Shown here in pieces: positions 45,992 through 55,714 of a stretch of 64,000 nucleotides of DNA. How positions within the stretch are numbered: position 1 is the first letter of the stretch; every line of letters starts with the position of its first letter. Position numbers and translations under genes: made by a program. The DNA is from Pontiella agarivorans. GTDB taxonomy: Bacteria; Verrucomicrobiota; Kiritimatiellia; Kiritimatiellales; Pontiellaceae. Under the pieces are notes generated by a model. It had not been told where the DNA came from and ran no database searches. It worked only from the letters and a program-made list of their open reading frames with translations. Location: contig NZ_JARVCO010000010.1 in NCBI RefSeq assembly GCF_034531395.1, forward strand, positions 992,001-1,056,000, written 5' to 3'.

Positions 45992-47296
45992 ATGATGAAA
46001 ATTTTCCCGGTCATTGGAGCGCTGCTGCTGGTTTTTTCGGTTCAGGCGGCTACGTTGCGGATTGAAGGTGAAGAGGCGTGGCTGAAGTCGGAGGGTACGC
46101 CGCTTTCAAAAATTCTCTTTCTGTTTGAACAGCGGGGGGCCGAAGTGCTGATTGATCCCGCGCTGGAACTCGGGCGGGTAACCGGTGAGTGGGAGGGGGC
46201 GAAGGTGGAGCGCCTGATTGCCCAGCTCGTCAGCCCGAACAGTTATTCGGTGCAGTGGAAACGCGTAAACAGTCCGCTGGGCGAATTTTATCAGGTTTCC
46301 TCGATTCGTGTATTCGGAGACCGGGCTTCGGCCGCAAAACGTCTTTCCGAACCCGGTCGTGTGCTGGATGTGGTGGAGGGCACCAACGGTGTGAAGTATG
46401 TGCGCGGCGAAATTCTGGTGGGATTCAGGGAGGGGTCAACCGTTAAAGAGCTCAGCCAGCTGCTGAGGATGCTGAACGGGACCGTCGTGGAAGTGATTAA
46501 CCCGCCGGGTATTTATCGGATTCGATTGAATGATGATCTCAGTGTTGAAGAAGCGCTGGCCATTGCGGCAGCTCTGGAAGGGGTTGATGCGGCGGAGCCG
46601 AATCTGGCCTATTCGAATGCGGCTATGCCCACCGTTCCCATCTCCGGAACGCACGCCGGCATTAATCTGGGGCTGGCTCCCGGCGAAACCGCCATTGCCG
46701 TATTCGACTCCGGTCTCGATCCGGTGTATGCCGATATGGACTTTATCCGCGGTTCCTGGGATGCGCTGAATCCGGGCGGGGAAATGGATGATCCGACCGG
46801 GCATGGGACGCTGGTTTCGCTCATTGCATCCGGCGCCATTACGCCGCAGGGCGAAGAAACCGGTAACACGGGGGCGCCCGTGCTGGCGGTGAAGGTATTT
46901 GATGAAAACGGCATGACTTCGTCGGATGTGCTCATGAGCGCCATCAACTATGCTCTCGCTTCAGATGTTGATGTGATCAACCTCAGTTTCGGAACCTATG
47001 AAGACGTCGGGTTTCTGGAAAATGCGGTGGAGTATGCCGCATCGCAGGGGATTGCGATTTTTGTGGCCAGCGGCAATGACGGGCTGGATGTGGCGGTCAA
47101 TCCGGCGGCGAACCCGGTCACGGTTTCGGTCGCGGCTACGGACGGGAGCGGTCACGTCGCGGGGTATTCCAACACGGCTGCCGATACCTATGCTTCCGGC
47201 ACGGTGGAGTTTGACGGGAAAGTGTACTACGGCACCTCATTCGCCTCGCCGCGCACGGCATACGAATATGCGACGCGTGCAGGGGAAGGTCAGTAA
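45992..47296 (+). CDS. Exported subtilisin-like (S8) peptidase
   Basis: The product has 434 residues. A signal peptide (about 1-19) and an N-terminal prodomain region with a fervidolysin-type segment (YVRGEILVGFREG, VVEVINPPGIYRIRL) precede the catalytic domain. The triad is Asp239 (IAVFDSGLD), His271 (TGHGTLVS) and Ser416 (GTSFASPRTA), with the oxyanion Asn in ASGNDG. The protein stops only 18 residues after the catalytic Ser, shorter than usual, so the end may be truncated. It converges with the cyclopropane synthase gene, overlapping by 7 bases. Start at 45992 or 45995. Confidence 0.85.
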   Translation: MMKIFPVIGALLLVFSVQAATLRIEGEEAWLKSEGTPLSKILFLFEQRGAEVLIDPALELGRVTGEWEGAKVERLIAQLVSPNSYSVQWKRVNSPLGEFYQVSSIRVFGDRASAAKRLSEPGRVLDVVEGTNGVKYVRGEILVGFREGSTVKELSQLLRMLNGTVVEVINPPGIYRIRLNDDLSVEEALAIAAALEGVDAAEPNLAYSNAAMPTVPISGTHAGINLGLAPGETAIAVFDSGLDPVYADMDFIRGSWDALNPGGEMDDPTGHGTLVSLIASGAITPQGEETGNTGAPVLAVKVFDENGMTSSDVLMSAINYALASDVDVINLSFGTYEDVGFLENAVEYAASQGIAIFVASGNDGLDVAVNPAANPVTVSVAATDGSGHVAGYSNTAADTYASGTVEFDGKVYYGTSFASPRTAYEYATRAGEGQ

Positions 47297-48516
47297 ATCT
47301 CTTCCGCTGGACGAGCCAGCGTCAGGTGGAGGGTATTGGTGAAACGGGTCTGGAAACCGGCTTCGCAGTAGCAGAGGTAATAGAGCCATTTCCGCTGGAA
47401 GGCTTCGTCGAATCCGAGATCCCGCAATTCCTGTTTCCGGTCTTCAAAGGCATAGCGCCAGCGGCGCAGCGTTTCGGCATAATCGATTCCGATATTTGAA
47501 AGCTGTTCGACGGTAAACCGCGAGGATCGGGTCATGGCCTTATTCAGCTCCGTCAGTGAAGGCAGCATGCCGCCGGGAAAAATATGTTTTTGAATCCAGT
47601 CAGGGTTGGCGCGGTAGGCATCGTAGCGCTGATCCGGAATGGTGATGACCTGCAGCACGACGCGACCGTTCGGTTTTAAAAGCTGATCGCAGGTTTTGAA
47701 AAAGGTGCCGTAATAGGCGTGTCCCACTGCTTCCAGCATTTCAATGGAAACGATCCGGTCAAACTGTCCGTCAAGATCGCGGTAGTCCTGCAGCTGAATG
47801 TTCACCTGATTCTCCAGTCCTTCCGAGTGTACACGGTTCCGGGCAAAATTGTACTGCTCTTCGGAAAGGGTTATGCCGGTGACGCGGCAGCCGGTACGTT
47901 TGGCCGCTTCGATGGCAAAACCGCCCCAGCCGCAGCCGATTTCCAGGATGTGATGTTCCGGTCGGATGGCAGCGTGTTCAATCAGCGTGTCCATTTTATT
48001 CAATTGGGCCGCTGCCAGGGAGTCCTCCGGATTCCGGAAAATCGCGCAGGAATACATCATGGTTTCGGGATCGAGGAACAGGCGGTAGAAGGCGTTGCCC
48101 AGATCATAATGCGCGTGAATATTCCGGCGGCTGCCTTCGCGCGTATTTTTATTTTTCGCATGTCCGACCATGTGAACAACACGTTTAGCGATGGCCGTGG
48201 TCAGCCCGCTTTTTTTCAGGGCGTCGATGTTGTGGATAAAAAGTTCCAGAACCCCTGTGAGATCATTGCTGTCCCAATCGCCGTCGGACCACGCTTCGCC
48301 AAGCCCGATATTGCCGCCGAGAACGAGACGGCTGAAAAAACGATGGCGAATCACACGAATCCGTTTTTCCGGAGTCCGGTCGCCGTAATGATGCTCGGTA
48401 CCGTCCGGCCGTTCGATGACCAAATGGCCCCGGTTGATATTTTTCAGGTGTCCGTCGATCAGGTTAAAGCATCGCTGTTCCAGAGCGGTGAGGGGGGCTT
48501 TTTCCAATGTATTCAT
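47290..48516 (-). CDS. cfa: Cyclopropane-fatty-acyl-phospholipid synthase
   Basis: The product has 408 residues. It transfers a methylene group from S-adenosylmethionine to unsaturated acyl chains of membrane phospholipids. The SAM site is ILEIGCGWGGFAIEAA. Family motifs include HAHYDLGNAFY-like NIHAHYDLGNAFYRLFLD, MMYSCAIF, EMLEAVGHAYYGTFF, WIQKHIFPGG and RRWRYAFE. Last gene of the sigma-factor-led operon, one base after the DUF1365 gene. The same locus holds a second, more divergent member, so the two probably have different acyl targets or chemistry. Confidence 0.92.
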   Translation of the reverse strand: MNTLEKAPLTALEQRCFNLIDGHLKNINRGHLVIERPDGTEHHYGDRTPEKRIRVIRHRFFSRLVLGGNIGLGEAWSDGDWDSNDLTGVLELFIHNIDALKKSGLTTAIAKRVVHMVGHAKNKNTREGSRRNIHAHYDLGNAFYRLFLDPETMMYSCAIFRNPEDSLAAAQLNKMDTLIEHAAIRPEHHILEIGCGWGGFAIEAAKRTGCRVTGITLSEEQYNFARNRVHSEGLENQVNIQLQDYRDLDGQFDRIVSIEMLEAVGHAYYGTFFKTCDQLLKPNGRVVLQVITIPDQRYDAYRANPDWIQKHIFPGGMLPSLTELNKAMTRSSRFTVEQLSNIGIDYAETLRRWRYAFEDRKQELRDLGFDEAFQRKWLYYLCYCEAGFQTRFTNTLHLTLARPAEEIY

Positions 48517-48517
48517 C

Positions 48518-49267
48518 TTATGCAGCTCCTTTGATGGTGTTCGGATCTGCGGGTGCGGGCTTACGGAAAACCTGCAGTTTCTTTCTGTAGTGGAGAATGG
48601 CGGCCTGGACGAGGATGCGCGGCATGGTGAGGGCGGCGGTGAAGGGATGGGGCAGTACCGTTTTCCAGAGGTTGGAAGTCGTTAGTTCCCGGCCGGTCCC
48701 CCACAGGGCGGCATCCAGAACCGTTTGCTCATTGCGGATCAGCCGGATACCGATGCGCAGCTGCTCGCCGGGCTCGGAAAAGGTGAATTCATAGTGGCCG
48801 TCCATGGGGTTGAAGGGCGAGACGTGAAAGCGTTTGCTGTGGCGGCATTTTACGGGAAAGGTGCCGTCGGATTTCATGATGTAGAGATGCCGCTCTTTAA
48901 AGGTGTTGTTGACCTCCGCCACCATACAGACCGGCCGGTCGTCGGCATTCAGACAATAGTAGAAACTGACCGGGTTGAACACCCGGGCCATGAAGCGGGC
49001 AACGGTCACGAGCACAATGCGCTCGACCTTGGATACGTCGATATATTCGGCAAGACGTTCCCGGAAACCGCCGGCTCCGGTGAGATAGTCGGAATCCCGG
49101 AGACTGACCGGTTTCCAGTGGTTGTACCCGAAGCCGCGAACCTGTCGGTTCAGTGCCGGAAGTTCACTCAGGTCAATGGCGTAGAAATAGAATGGAAATG
49201 TAAATTCATGACGTACCGGAGAGCGCCGCGCGTGCCTCATTTTTCCGCTGTAGATCCGGCTCTTCAC
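48518..49267 (-). CDS. DUF1365 family protein
   Basis: The product has 249 residues. It matches the DUF1365 type: MKSRIYSGKMRHARRSPVRH, YYCLNADDRPVCMVAEVNNT and FNPMDGHYEFTF. The family has no proven activity but is repeatedly found between an FAD amine-oxidase-like gene and a CFA synthase, as here. Its start overlaps the FAD gene stop by four bases. Confidence 0.9.
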   Translation of the reverse strand: MKSRIYSGKMRHARRSPVRHEFTFPFYFYAIDLSELPALNRQVRGFGYNHWKPVSLRDSDYLTGAGGFRERLAEYIDVSKVERIVLVTVARFMARVFNPVSFYYCLNADDRPVCMVAEVNNTFKERHLYIMKSDGTFPVKCRHSKRFHVSPFNPMDGHYEFTFSEPGEQLRIGIRLIRNEQTVLDAALWGTGRELTTSNLWKTVLPHPFTAALTMPRILVQAAILHYRKKLQVFRKPAPADPNTIKGAA

Positions 49268-50517
49268 AGTTCCATTCCCATGGCGTTGGCGATTTCGACG
49301 GCTGAACGCACGGCATCTTCATGAAACCCGTTGCCCATATAACTTCCCGCAAACCAGGTGTGGTTGCTGCCGTTGAGGGCTTTAAGCGCATTGCGGCTTT
49401 TCAGGGCGTCGCGGGTGTACATGGGATGCGTGTAATTAAACTCGGCAATAATGCCTTGAGGTTCTTCGGGCAGGTTCAGCGAAACAAAATACGGGTTTTC
49501 GGTTTCCAATCCCTGGAGGCGGTTCATGTCGTAGGTCAGGCAGGTACGCTGGTTTTCCAAACGTTGGAAATTCCATGAGCTCCAGACGTTGCGCAGCGGC
49601 GGCATGACGGAGGGGTCGGTATGCAGCAGGGTGCGGCTGACCGTGTACTGCCAGCAGCCGAGCAGGGCCTGTTCTTCGGCGGAAGGATCGCGCAGCAGTT
49701 TAATCGCATCATCGGCATGCGTGGCGATAATAACCTCGTCGAACGACTCCGCTTCAATCCCGCCGAAAAAAATCTGAACTCCGTGATCTCTCCGTATACC
49801 GGAGATGTTGGTTCCGGTCCGGATTTCCACCTGATTCCACTCCTGTTTCATTTTGTCTATGTAGGATGAACTGCCGCCGACGACGGTGCGCCATTGCGGA
49901 CGGTCATTGAGGGTGAGGAGTCCGTGGTTATGAAAAAACTGCAGGAAACTCTGAGCCGGAAACTGAAGCATTTCTTCGCAGGGGGTGGACCAGATGGCCG
50001 AGCCCATGGGAATGATGTGATGGTCAATAAACGCCTGTCCGAATCCGTTCCGGTTCAGGTAATCCCCGAAGGTTTCATCGGCCAGTGCGGGGTGAGTGCG
50101 GTCCGCTTCGGCCGTTTTAAAAAAGCGCAGGGTATCTTTCACCATCCGCAGGAACATCGGAGAAACCAGATTCCGGCGTTGGGCAAAGAGGCCGTTGAGG
50201 CCGGTGCCGCAATACTGCAGACCGGAAGGGCGGTCGTAGTAGCCGAAAGTCATATCGCTATCGCGCAGCTCAACATCGAGTTTGGCCAGCAGTTTGGAAA
50301 AGAGGGGGTAGTTGCGGTGGTTCATTACAATGAAACCGGTGTCGATCGGCGTTCCGGCATCGGGGCCGCCGGAAATCGTGACCGTGTTGGTATGGCCGCC
50401 GAGCCGGTTTTTTTCTTCAATCAGCGTCACCCGGTGTTTCCGCTGCAGAATATGTGCCGCCGTAAGCCCTGCAACGCCCGAGCCGATTACGGCTATTTTT
50501 TTCACTCCGTTATTCAT
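49264..50517 (-). CDS. FAD-dependent amine-oxidase-like protein
   Basis: The product has 417 residues. The N-terminal dinucleotide site is IAVIGSGVAGLTAAHIL followed by LIEEKNRLGGHTNTV. The C-terminus has the second FAD contact TWFAGSYMGNGFHEDAV. Similar to the protoporphyrinogen/amine-oxidase-type proteins of CFA/DUF1365 clusters, assumed to modify fatty acyl chains. Overlaps its neighbours by four bases on both sides. A TTCCA-N5-TGGAA copy (49555-49569) lies inside. Confidence 0.9.
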   Translation of the reverse strand: MNNGVKKIAVIGSGVAGLTAAHILQRKHRVTLIEEKNRLGGHTNTVTISGGPDAGTPIDTGFIVMNHRNYPLFSKLLAKLDVELRDSDMTFGYYDRPSGLQYCGTGLNGLFAQRRNLVSPMFLRMVKDTLRFFKTAEADRTHPALADETFGDYLNRNGFGQAFIDHHIIPMGSAIWSTPCEEMLQFPAQSFLQFFHNHGLLTLNDRPQWRTVVGGSSSYIDKMKQEWNQVEIRTGTNISGIRRDHGVQIFFGGIEAESFDEVIIATHADDAIKLLRDPSAEEQALLGCWQYTVSRTLLHTDPSVMPPLRNVWSSWNFQRLENQRTCLTYDMNRLQGLETENPYFVSLNLPEEPQGIIAEFNYTHPMYTRDALKSRNALKALNGSNHTWFAGSYMGNGFHEDAVRSAVEIANAMGMEL

Positions 50518-51065
50518 AGGGATTTCCGGTTGAGCATTGCTCGTTTCATACTGCGGCTGCTGGGTCGTTCGCCCAGCCAGACCGCAAAGTAGGCATTTGC
50601 AAAATCATCGCCGGAAATGGTCGTTACCGTTTCATCATTAAACGCGTAAATGAGACCGGTTCCGGGCTTGTGAAGAATTGAAGCCACGGAGCCGCTTCGT
50701 CCGTCTCGGAAGGCATTGTGCAGCATTTCAATTCTGGGAAGCAGCCGTTCAAACGTTTCCGGGGCGAGGTTTTTTTTCAGCGTTTGATTGGCCACGCGGA
50801 TCATATGTTTTTTCGGGGTATCGCGGTAATAATGAATATCAATCTGCTTCGGTACGTCGGTCAGGATCCGGGCCACGTGATTGGTGTCGGCCACATAAAG
50901 CGCCCCGACATAGATATTGAAAATAAAACCTTTCCGCAACAGCCCTGCGCCGTTGAGCTGCAGACCGTCGCGTGCCGGAGGCAGTTCGATGCCGCCAACG
51001 TTGGCCGAATAAGCGGTGCTGCAGAACAACAGGGCAAGCAGTGCGGTCTGGATCCGTTGTTTCAT
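50514..51065 (-). CDS. Exported chalcone-isomerase-like protein
   Basis: The product has 183 residues with a signal peptide (about 1-20, ending AYSA). GAGLLRKGFIFNIYVGALYV and the spaced HYYRDTPKKHMI fit the chalcone isomerase-like (CHI-like) family, whose members bind fatty acids. In this setting it may carry or shield lipids in the periplasm. Confidence 0.8.
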   Translation of the reverse strand: MKQRIQTALLALLFCSTAYSANVGGIELPPARDGLQLNGAGLLRKGFIFNIYVGALYVADTNHVARILTDVPKQIDIHYYRDTPKKHMIRVANQTLKKNLAPETFERLLPRIEMLHNAFRDGRSGSVASILHKPGTGLIYAFNDETVTTISGDDFANAYFAVWLGERPSSRSMKRAMLNRKSL

Positions 51066-51583
51066 TGAATGTGCTGCGACTGGTCTACGGGAATCAGTTT
51101 GCCGGTTTCAAAGCCGAGTTCGCCTGCGCGTTGAACCATGGCGGTATACGTTTCCTCGGTAAGCTGCGGTTCGCGGGCGAGCAGCCACAAATAGTTATAG
51201 GACCCCGCTGTTACGATGGCGCGCGAATAGTCGTCATCGAGAGAGATGATTTTATAGGAACCGTAAAACGGTTTGAAGAAGCTGACTTTCAGCCAGCCCT
51301 CGGAAGGCGGCCCTTTCAGTTTTGCGTGCGCTTCGGCCTTTTTCCATTCCTGCTTTTCATCGATGTAACCTCTGTTGATGACACTGATGCTGCCGTCCTG
51401 GTTGAGGGAATAGGTCGCTGTTACATTGCTCATGCCTTCTTCAAAGCCGTGGGGGAAACGGGCAATCTCGTACCACACGCCCATGTAGCGTTCCGGTTCG
51501 AAACCGGAAATCACATCGAGGTCTTTGGTTGAATTGCATCCTGCAATCAGCAGGACACACAGTCCGATCCATTTCAGTTTCAT
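51062..51583 (-). CDS. Lipocalin lipoprotein (Blc-like)
   Basis: The product has 173 residues. Lipobox LIAGC gives a lipid-anchored protein. The lipocalin opening is [18 protein letters not shown], followed by [17 protein letters not shown] and [16 protein letters not shown]. Bacterial lipocalins bind fatty acids or lysolipids and are induced by membrane stress. Overlaps both neighbours by four bases. Confidence 0.93.
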   Translation of the reverse strand: MKLKWIGLCVLLIAGCNSTKDLDVISGFEPERYMGVWYEIARFPHGFEEGMSNVTATYSLNQDGSISVINRGYIDEKQEWKKAEAHAKLKGPPSEGWLKVSFFKPFYGSYKIISLDDDYSRAIVTAGSYNYLWLLAREPQLTEETYTAMVQRAGELGFETGKLIPVDQSQHIQ

Positions 51584-52146
51584 GGGGTGTTCAGCTCCTT
51601 TTCAACGGCCGCGATGAGGGCGGTGTCCTGCGGTTTGGTCCGGCTGCCGAAGCGACCGACGATTTCGCCGCTGCGGGATATCAGGAACTTGTTGAAGTTC
51701 CACGAAATTTTTCCGCCGTGCTCGGGATTGGTTTCCTTTGAGGTGAGATAGGTGTAAAGCGGATGCTGATCGTTTCCTTTGACGGAAATTTTTCCAAACA
51801 TCGGAAACGTTACGCCGTAGTTCAGTTTGCAGAACGAAGCGATCTCTTCATTCGATCCCGGTTCCTGCTTCAGGAAATCATTGGAAGGGAACCCGAGGAT
51901 CTCGAAACCCTGATCCCGGTAGGTTTCATAGAGGGTCTGCAGGCCGTCATACTGACCGGTAAAACCGCATTTGCTGGCGGTGTTGACGATAAGCAGTGCT
52001 TTGCCTTTGTAGGCTTCCAGTTTTACGGTTTCGCCGGAAATGGTTTCCGCGGCAATGTCATATATTGAATTCACATGATTCTCCTTTTCTGCGGTAGAGC
52101 ATCCGGCGAGGCCGAGCGTGAGGGTGAGCAGTGCGGCATAGTTCAT
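51580..52146 (-). CDS. Lipoprotein glutathione-peroxidase-type enzyme
   Basis: The product has 188 residues. The N-terminal lipobox LGLAGC directs it out of the cytoplasm, unusual for this enzyme family. Catalytic Cys is in [16 protein letters not shown], with the Gln/Trp/Asn tetrad partners ([16 protein letters not shown]). It reduces peroxides, probably lipid hydroperoxides, using thioredoxin-like donors. The placement in a lipid-modifying operon fits membrane repair. Confidence 0.93.
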   Translation of the reverse strand: MNYAALLTLTLGLAGCSTAEKENHVNSIYDIAAETISGETVKLEAYKGKALLIVNTASKCGFTGQYDGLQTLYETYRDQGFEILGFPSNDFLKQEPGSNEEIASFCKLNYGVTFPMFGKISVKGNDQHPLYTYLTSKETNPEHGGKISWNFNKFLISRSGEIVGRFGSRTKPQDTALIAAVEKELNTP

Positions 52147-52748
52147 TTTTCGAGTCCTTTCTCAATACGGTCTTTCACCAGGCGCGTCCAGTATCCGACG
52201 ATGGGCAGCCGGTCCATCATAGCCGTTGCGTCCCAGTAGTCCTGCTGGAAGACAATCTTTCCGCTTCGGTTGAAGCGCACCTGCGAAATGCCGATGGTTT
52301 TGATTTGCTCCCCTTGGGCGGCTTTCGATTCGAGTTCCATGGTCCAGCGTGCAAAATAATCGATGCCGCTGCGCTGTATGGAATCCACTGTGAATGTACA
52401 GGATTCGACGGGCTCGGCCATCACCAGAAAATAGTGTTCGATGTTATCGATGCCTTCCACAATATGAAAGGGATCGCCGAACCAGGCCTCGTCGGCATAG
52501 AGGCCGCGAACGCCTTCTTTAATGGCGTCATAGCTGTATTCCGCATAAAAATCAGTAAAGCGTTTCAGGGCCTTTTTTTCGGTCGCGGCATCCATGGGGG
52601 ACAGGTCGGCTGTTTCCTGAACTTTTGCCGTGTTTCGAGACCAGTCGGGAGAGCGGTCTTTTGATTGGCTGGTGCAGCCGGTCATGGTTAGTGCTCCGAT
52701 CACGATAATTCCTAGCGTTTTTCCAACAGGTAATGGGCAACGTACCAT
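52143..52748 (-). CDS. SnoaL-like (NTF2-fold) lipoprotein
   Basis: The product has 201 residues. The start overlaps the upstream methyltransferase gene by 37 bases; AGGCGAGGA stands directly before ATG. Lipobox LTMTGC. The domain [20 protein letters not shown], then [19 protein letters not shown] and [13 protein letters not shown], is NTF2/SnoaL-like. Members are seen in similar sigma-factor/CFA clusters. The ligand is unknown. Confidence 0.83.
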   Translation of the reverse strand: MVRCPLPVGKTLGIIVIGALTMTGCTSQSKDRSPDWSRNTAKVQETADLSPMDAATEKKALKRFTDFYAEYSYDAIKEGVRGLYADEAWFGDPFHIVEGIDNIEHYFLVMAEPVESCTFTVDSIQRSGIDYFARWTMELESKAAQGEQIKTIGISQVRFNRSGKIVFQQDYWDATAMMDRLPIVGYWTRLVKDRIEKGLEK

Positions 52749-53731
52749 TCCTCGCCTCCTTCAAATGAAAACAGTTCCTCGCAGGCCATAAAGAAAATGC
52801 GCCACCGCCCGAACTGCAACCGGGCCTCCTCCGCCCCGAGAGCGCGTTCGAGTACGGCGATGGCGTATTGAGAATTTATGTCGATGCGGTCCAGCCAGGC
52901 GCGCAGCGTTTTGGCATAGTGCTGTCCATTCACGCGCCACATGCGGTTCACCACCATATTGCGGTTGGTGAGTGTGAGCAGGTTTTCGGAAGGCATCATC
53001 CCTTCCTGAAAGAAGTGTTCCGCCATCCAGTTGACTTCGCCGGAGTCGTTGAAAAGATAGGCCAGCTCGCGGTTGACGAAAATATGAACGAACAGTTTTC
53101 CGTCATTTTTAAGCCAGTTGCTGATTCGTCGCAGCAGCTCGGGCCAGTTGCGCATGTGTTCAAACATTTCGATGGAAACAACGCGGTCGAAACGCTGCGC
53201 AATCATGAAGTCATTCATATCGGCCGTAATGACTTCCAGATTCGGTAAGCCGCGGGCATCAATAAATTTTTTCTGCGTCCGGGAATTGGATACCGCCACA
53301 ATACGCGAATTCGGGTATTGCTGGGCCATCCAGAGGGAGAGGGAACCCCAGCCGCAGCCCAGCTCGAGAATATCCATGCCGTCAGTCAGGCCGGCCCGTC
53401 TGCAGGTGAGCTCCAGCATGGCTTCTTCCGATTCGGTCAGGGTGTTTTCGGCCACCGGCCAGTAGCCGCAACTGTATTTCAGATGTCCTCCCATGAAGAG
53501 CTGAAACAGATCGGCCGGAACTTCATAATGCTGCTCGTTGGCTGTGTTTGTGGCTACTGCCACCGGAGCCCGATCCATCATATCCCTGAACCGGAAAACG
53601 GATTCGAGCTGGTCGGCCGCCGATGCCTTCGATTCCATTTTGATGCGGTCTCTCAGCAGCTTTCGTATCCCTGCGCGAATTGCCGCATCCGGCATGCGTC
53701 CTTTTTCAGCAAGTTCCATTAAATCAATCAT
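52712..53731 (-). CDS. CFA-synthase-like S-adenosylmethionine methyltransferase
   Basis: The product has 339 residues. SAM site ILELGCGWGSLSLWMA; further motifs NEQHYEVPADLFQLF, YSCGYWP, VVSIEMFEHM and HYAKTLRAWLDRID. It belongs to the divergent branch of the cyclopropane-synthase family (plant coclaurine N-methyltransferase-like and bacterial proteins that methylate unsaturated fatty acids). In Rhodobacter-type furan fatty acid synthesis a related methylase works with a desaturase, so that path is a candidate, not shown. Confidence 0.88.
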   Translation of the reverse strand: MIDLMELAEKGRMPDAAIRAGIRKLLRDRIKMESKASAADQLESVFRFRDMMDRAPVAVATNTANEQHYEVPADLFQLFMGGHLKYSCGYWPVAENTLTESEEAMLELTCRRAGLTDGMDILELGCGWGSLSLWMAQQYPNSRIVAVSNSRTQKKFIDARGLPNLEVITADMNDFMIAQRFDRVVSIEMFEHMRNWPELLRRISNWLKNDGKLFVHIFVNRELAYLFNDSGEVNWMAEHFFQEGMMPSENLLTLTNRNMVVNRMWRVNGQHYAKTLRAWLDRIDINSQYAIAVLERALGAEEARLQFGRWRIFFMACEELFSFEGGEEWYVAHYLLEKR

Positions 53732-53774
53732 ATTTAATCTCCAGTGCTGCGTGTTCGAGGCGGAGGGAGAAACC

Positions 53775-54578
53775 TTACGCGGTTTTTTTCTTTTTCGGCC
53801 AGGGGATCAGGATGGGCGTGGTTTCCTGATATTCGCGATAGGCTTTTCCCCGTTTGGCCAGCGATTCGCGTTCCACGTGCGGAATCCCGGTCAGCTTCAT
53901 CAGAAACAGATACATGGCCGACGGACCGATCAGTGTGAGGGCGAATCCGGACGTGCCGACGCCGAGGAAGAGATAGGCAAACCAGTGGGCCCATTCGAAA
54001 AAATAGTTGGGATGCCGCGAGCAGTTCCACAGTCCGTCACGACAGACTTTTCCGGCATTGGAAGGTTTTCGGCGGAACTGCGCCAGCTGGTAGTCCGCCA
54101 GCCACTCGCCGCCCATCGCGGTCAGCCATGTGAGCAGAGCCAGCAGATCGAAAATGGACAGGTGCGGCATGGTTTTGGAGGCTCCGGCGAGAAAAGGGAG
54201 GGCAAAAAGAACCACGAGCAGCGACTGCGAGGTGAAAAAAATGAAAAACCAGGCATGGGCTTTCCGGCCCCAGTGGGCCCGGAGTCGCTGGTAGCGCGAG
54301 TCCTCTTTTTCACAGAGTATGCGATCCCTGAGAATATACAGTACGAGGCGCAGTGACCATAGGCCGCCCATGGTTCCGAGCAGGATGCGGCGGGGCAGCC
54401 AGCCTTCGCCGATGATAGCCGCATAGACGGCCATGACGCCGACGCCGGCCGTCCAGCCGATGTCGACCACGCCGGCATCGCGCCTTATAACCTGTATGAT
54501 CCACAGCAGCGAGAAGGCCGTGAAAGAACCGATGAAACCGTGCAGCAGCATGGGGGAAAAATACGGGAGTGTTTCCAT
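53775..54578 (-). CDS. DUF1295 family membrane protein (steroid reductase/ICMT-like)
   Basis: The product has 267 residues with about six transmembrane helices. DAGVVDIGW near the N-terminus and GLWNCSRHPNYFFEW, then HVERESLAKRGKAYREYQET near the C-terminus, are characteristic of DUF1295 and relatives that use NADPH or SAM on lipids. The start overlaps the desaturase stop by one base. Confidence 0.9.
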   Translation of the reverse strand: METLPYFSPMLLHGFIGSFTAFSLLWIIQVIRRDAGVVDIGWTAGVGVMAVYAAIIGEGWLPRRILLGTMGGLWSLRLVLYILRDRILCEKEDSRYQRLRAHWGRKAHAWFFIFFTSQSLLVVLFALPFLAGASKTMPHLSIFDLLALLTWLTAMGGEWLADYQLAQFRRKPSNAGKVCRDGLWNCSRHPNYFFEWAHWFAYLFLGVGTSGFALTLIGPSAMYLFLMKLTGIPHVERESLAKRGKAYREYQETTPILIPWPKKKKTA

Positions 54579-55444
54579 CAGGGCTTTCTTTCTGTCAGCA
54601 CACTGCGGGGTGGCTCACGGATTCCCCACACCAGGCCGACCCGCTGCAGTGCCCGCAGGATCCAGTAGCTTAAATCGATTTCCCACCATTGGAAGCCCTG
54701 CCGCGTGCTGACGGCATAGCGATGGTGATTGTTGTGCCAGCCTTCGCCCATGGCCACCAGACCGAGGACCCAGTTGTTGCGGCTGTCGTCCGCGACATCG
54801 TAGCGCCGCCGGCCGTGCAGGTGGGCCACTGAATTAATACAGAAGGTCACGTGGTAAACGGCAACCGTACTCAGGAAAAAACCGTAAAAAACAAACTGCC
54901 AGCCTGACACGCCGAGCGTCGGGAAAAGAAGGTTCAATACACTGCCCGCGCCCAGCAGCAGGATCGCTAGAGCAAAAGCGGGAATATAGGGGTGGCGGTT
55001 AAGCCACAGCAGTTCCGGATATTTTGAAAAATCCTTAACCCGGTTCAGGTCGGTTTCACACAGCTGGCGGTTCATGACCCAGCCGATATGCGCCCACCAG
55101 AAGCCGTGATGGCGAGGGGAGTGTACATCGTCTTCCGTGTCGGAATTCATATGGTGCATACGGTGGTGGCTCGCCCACCAGAGTGGATCGCGCTGTGCCG
55201 CTGTGGTGCCGAGCAGGGCAAGCACAAACTGAAAGGTGCGGCTGGTCTGATAGGTCTTGTGGGAAAAATAGCGGTGATATCCCGCAGTCAGGGCAAAAAC
55301 ATGCAGTACGTACATGAGGACGAAAATGAAGAATGCCGGCCAGCCGCCGGGGACAAAGAAAACGCCGGCGCATGCAAGATGCATGAACAGCAGGGGGATG
55401 CTGAAGCCGGGACGGCCGGCGGATTTTTCTGACGGGGTCTTCAT
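54578..55444 (-). CDS. Acyl-lipid/acyl-CoA delta-9-type fatty acid desaturase
   Basis: The product has 288 residues. The three His boxes that bind the di-iron centre are HRYFSHK, HHRMHH and HNNHH, with hydrophobic helices between them. It introduces a double bond into acyl chains, providing the substrate for the CFA-type enzymes of the operon. The start overlaps the anti-sigma gene by four bases. A TTCC-N7-GGAA copy lies at 54680-54694. Confidence 0.93.
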   Translation of the reverse strand: MKTPSEKSAGRPGFSIPLLFMHLACAGVFFVPGGWPAFFIFVLMYVLHVFALTAGYHRYFSHKTYQTSRTFQFVLALLGTTAAQRDPLWWASHHRMHHMNSDTEDDVHSPRHHGFWWAHIGWVMNRQLCETDLNRVKDFSKYPELLWLNRHPYIPAFALAILLLGAGSVLNLLFPTLGVSGWQFVFYGFFLSTVAVYHVTFCINSVAHLHGRRRYDVADDSRNNWVLGLVAMGEGWHNNHHRYAVSTRQGFQWWEIDLSYWILRALQRVGLVWGIREPPRSVLTERKP

Positions 55445-55698
55445 TCGGAATCCCGAAGGGCCTTCTGCATTCTTTTCCGGGCCTCATCCGAAAGGTGGAA
55501 TGCGGGTTCGACATCGCCGGCCTCTTCGTGTTCGAGATAGTTTTTCATCCCCTTCTGCATATCCACGACCTGCGAGTGATATTCTCCGCACATGACACAC
55601 AGCTTGATGTGAATAAACATCGGTATACGGCGCCACCACGGCAGTTCATAGTAGCGGTGGTTCGCCAGCGCTTTTGCAACTTGTTTACAGGCAATCAT
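55441..55698 (-). CDS. Zinc-type (ZAS) anti-sigma factor
   Basis: The product has 85 residues. The motif HIKLCVMC is the Hx3Cx2C of zinc-associated anti-sigma proteins, with a preceding His. There is no transmembrane helix, so it would act in the cytoplasm and may sense oxidation. It lies 16 bases after the sigma-factor gene and presumably holds it inactive. It lacks the C-terminal cupin of Rhodobacter ChrR. Confidence 0.8.
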   Translation of the reverse strand: MIACKQVAKALANHRYYELPWWRRIPMFIHIKLCVMCGEYHSQVVDMQKGMKNYLEHEEAGDVEPAFHLSDEARKRMQKALRDSE

Positions 55699-55714
55699 GG
55701 TTTTGATACTCCGT

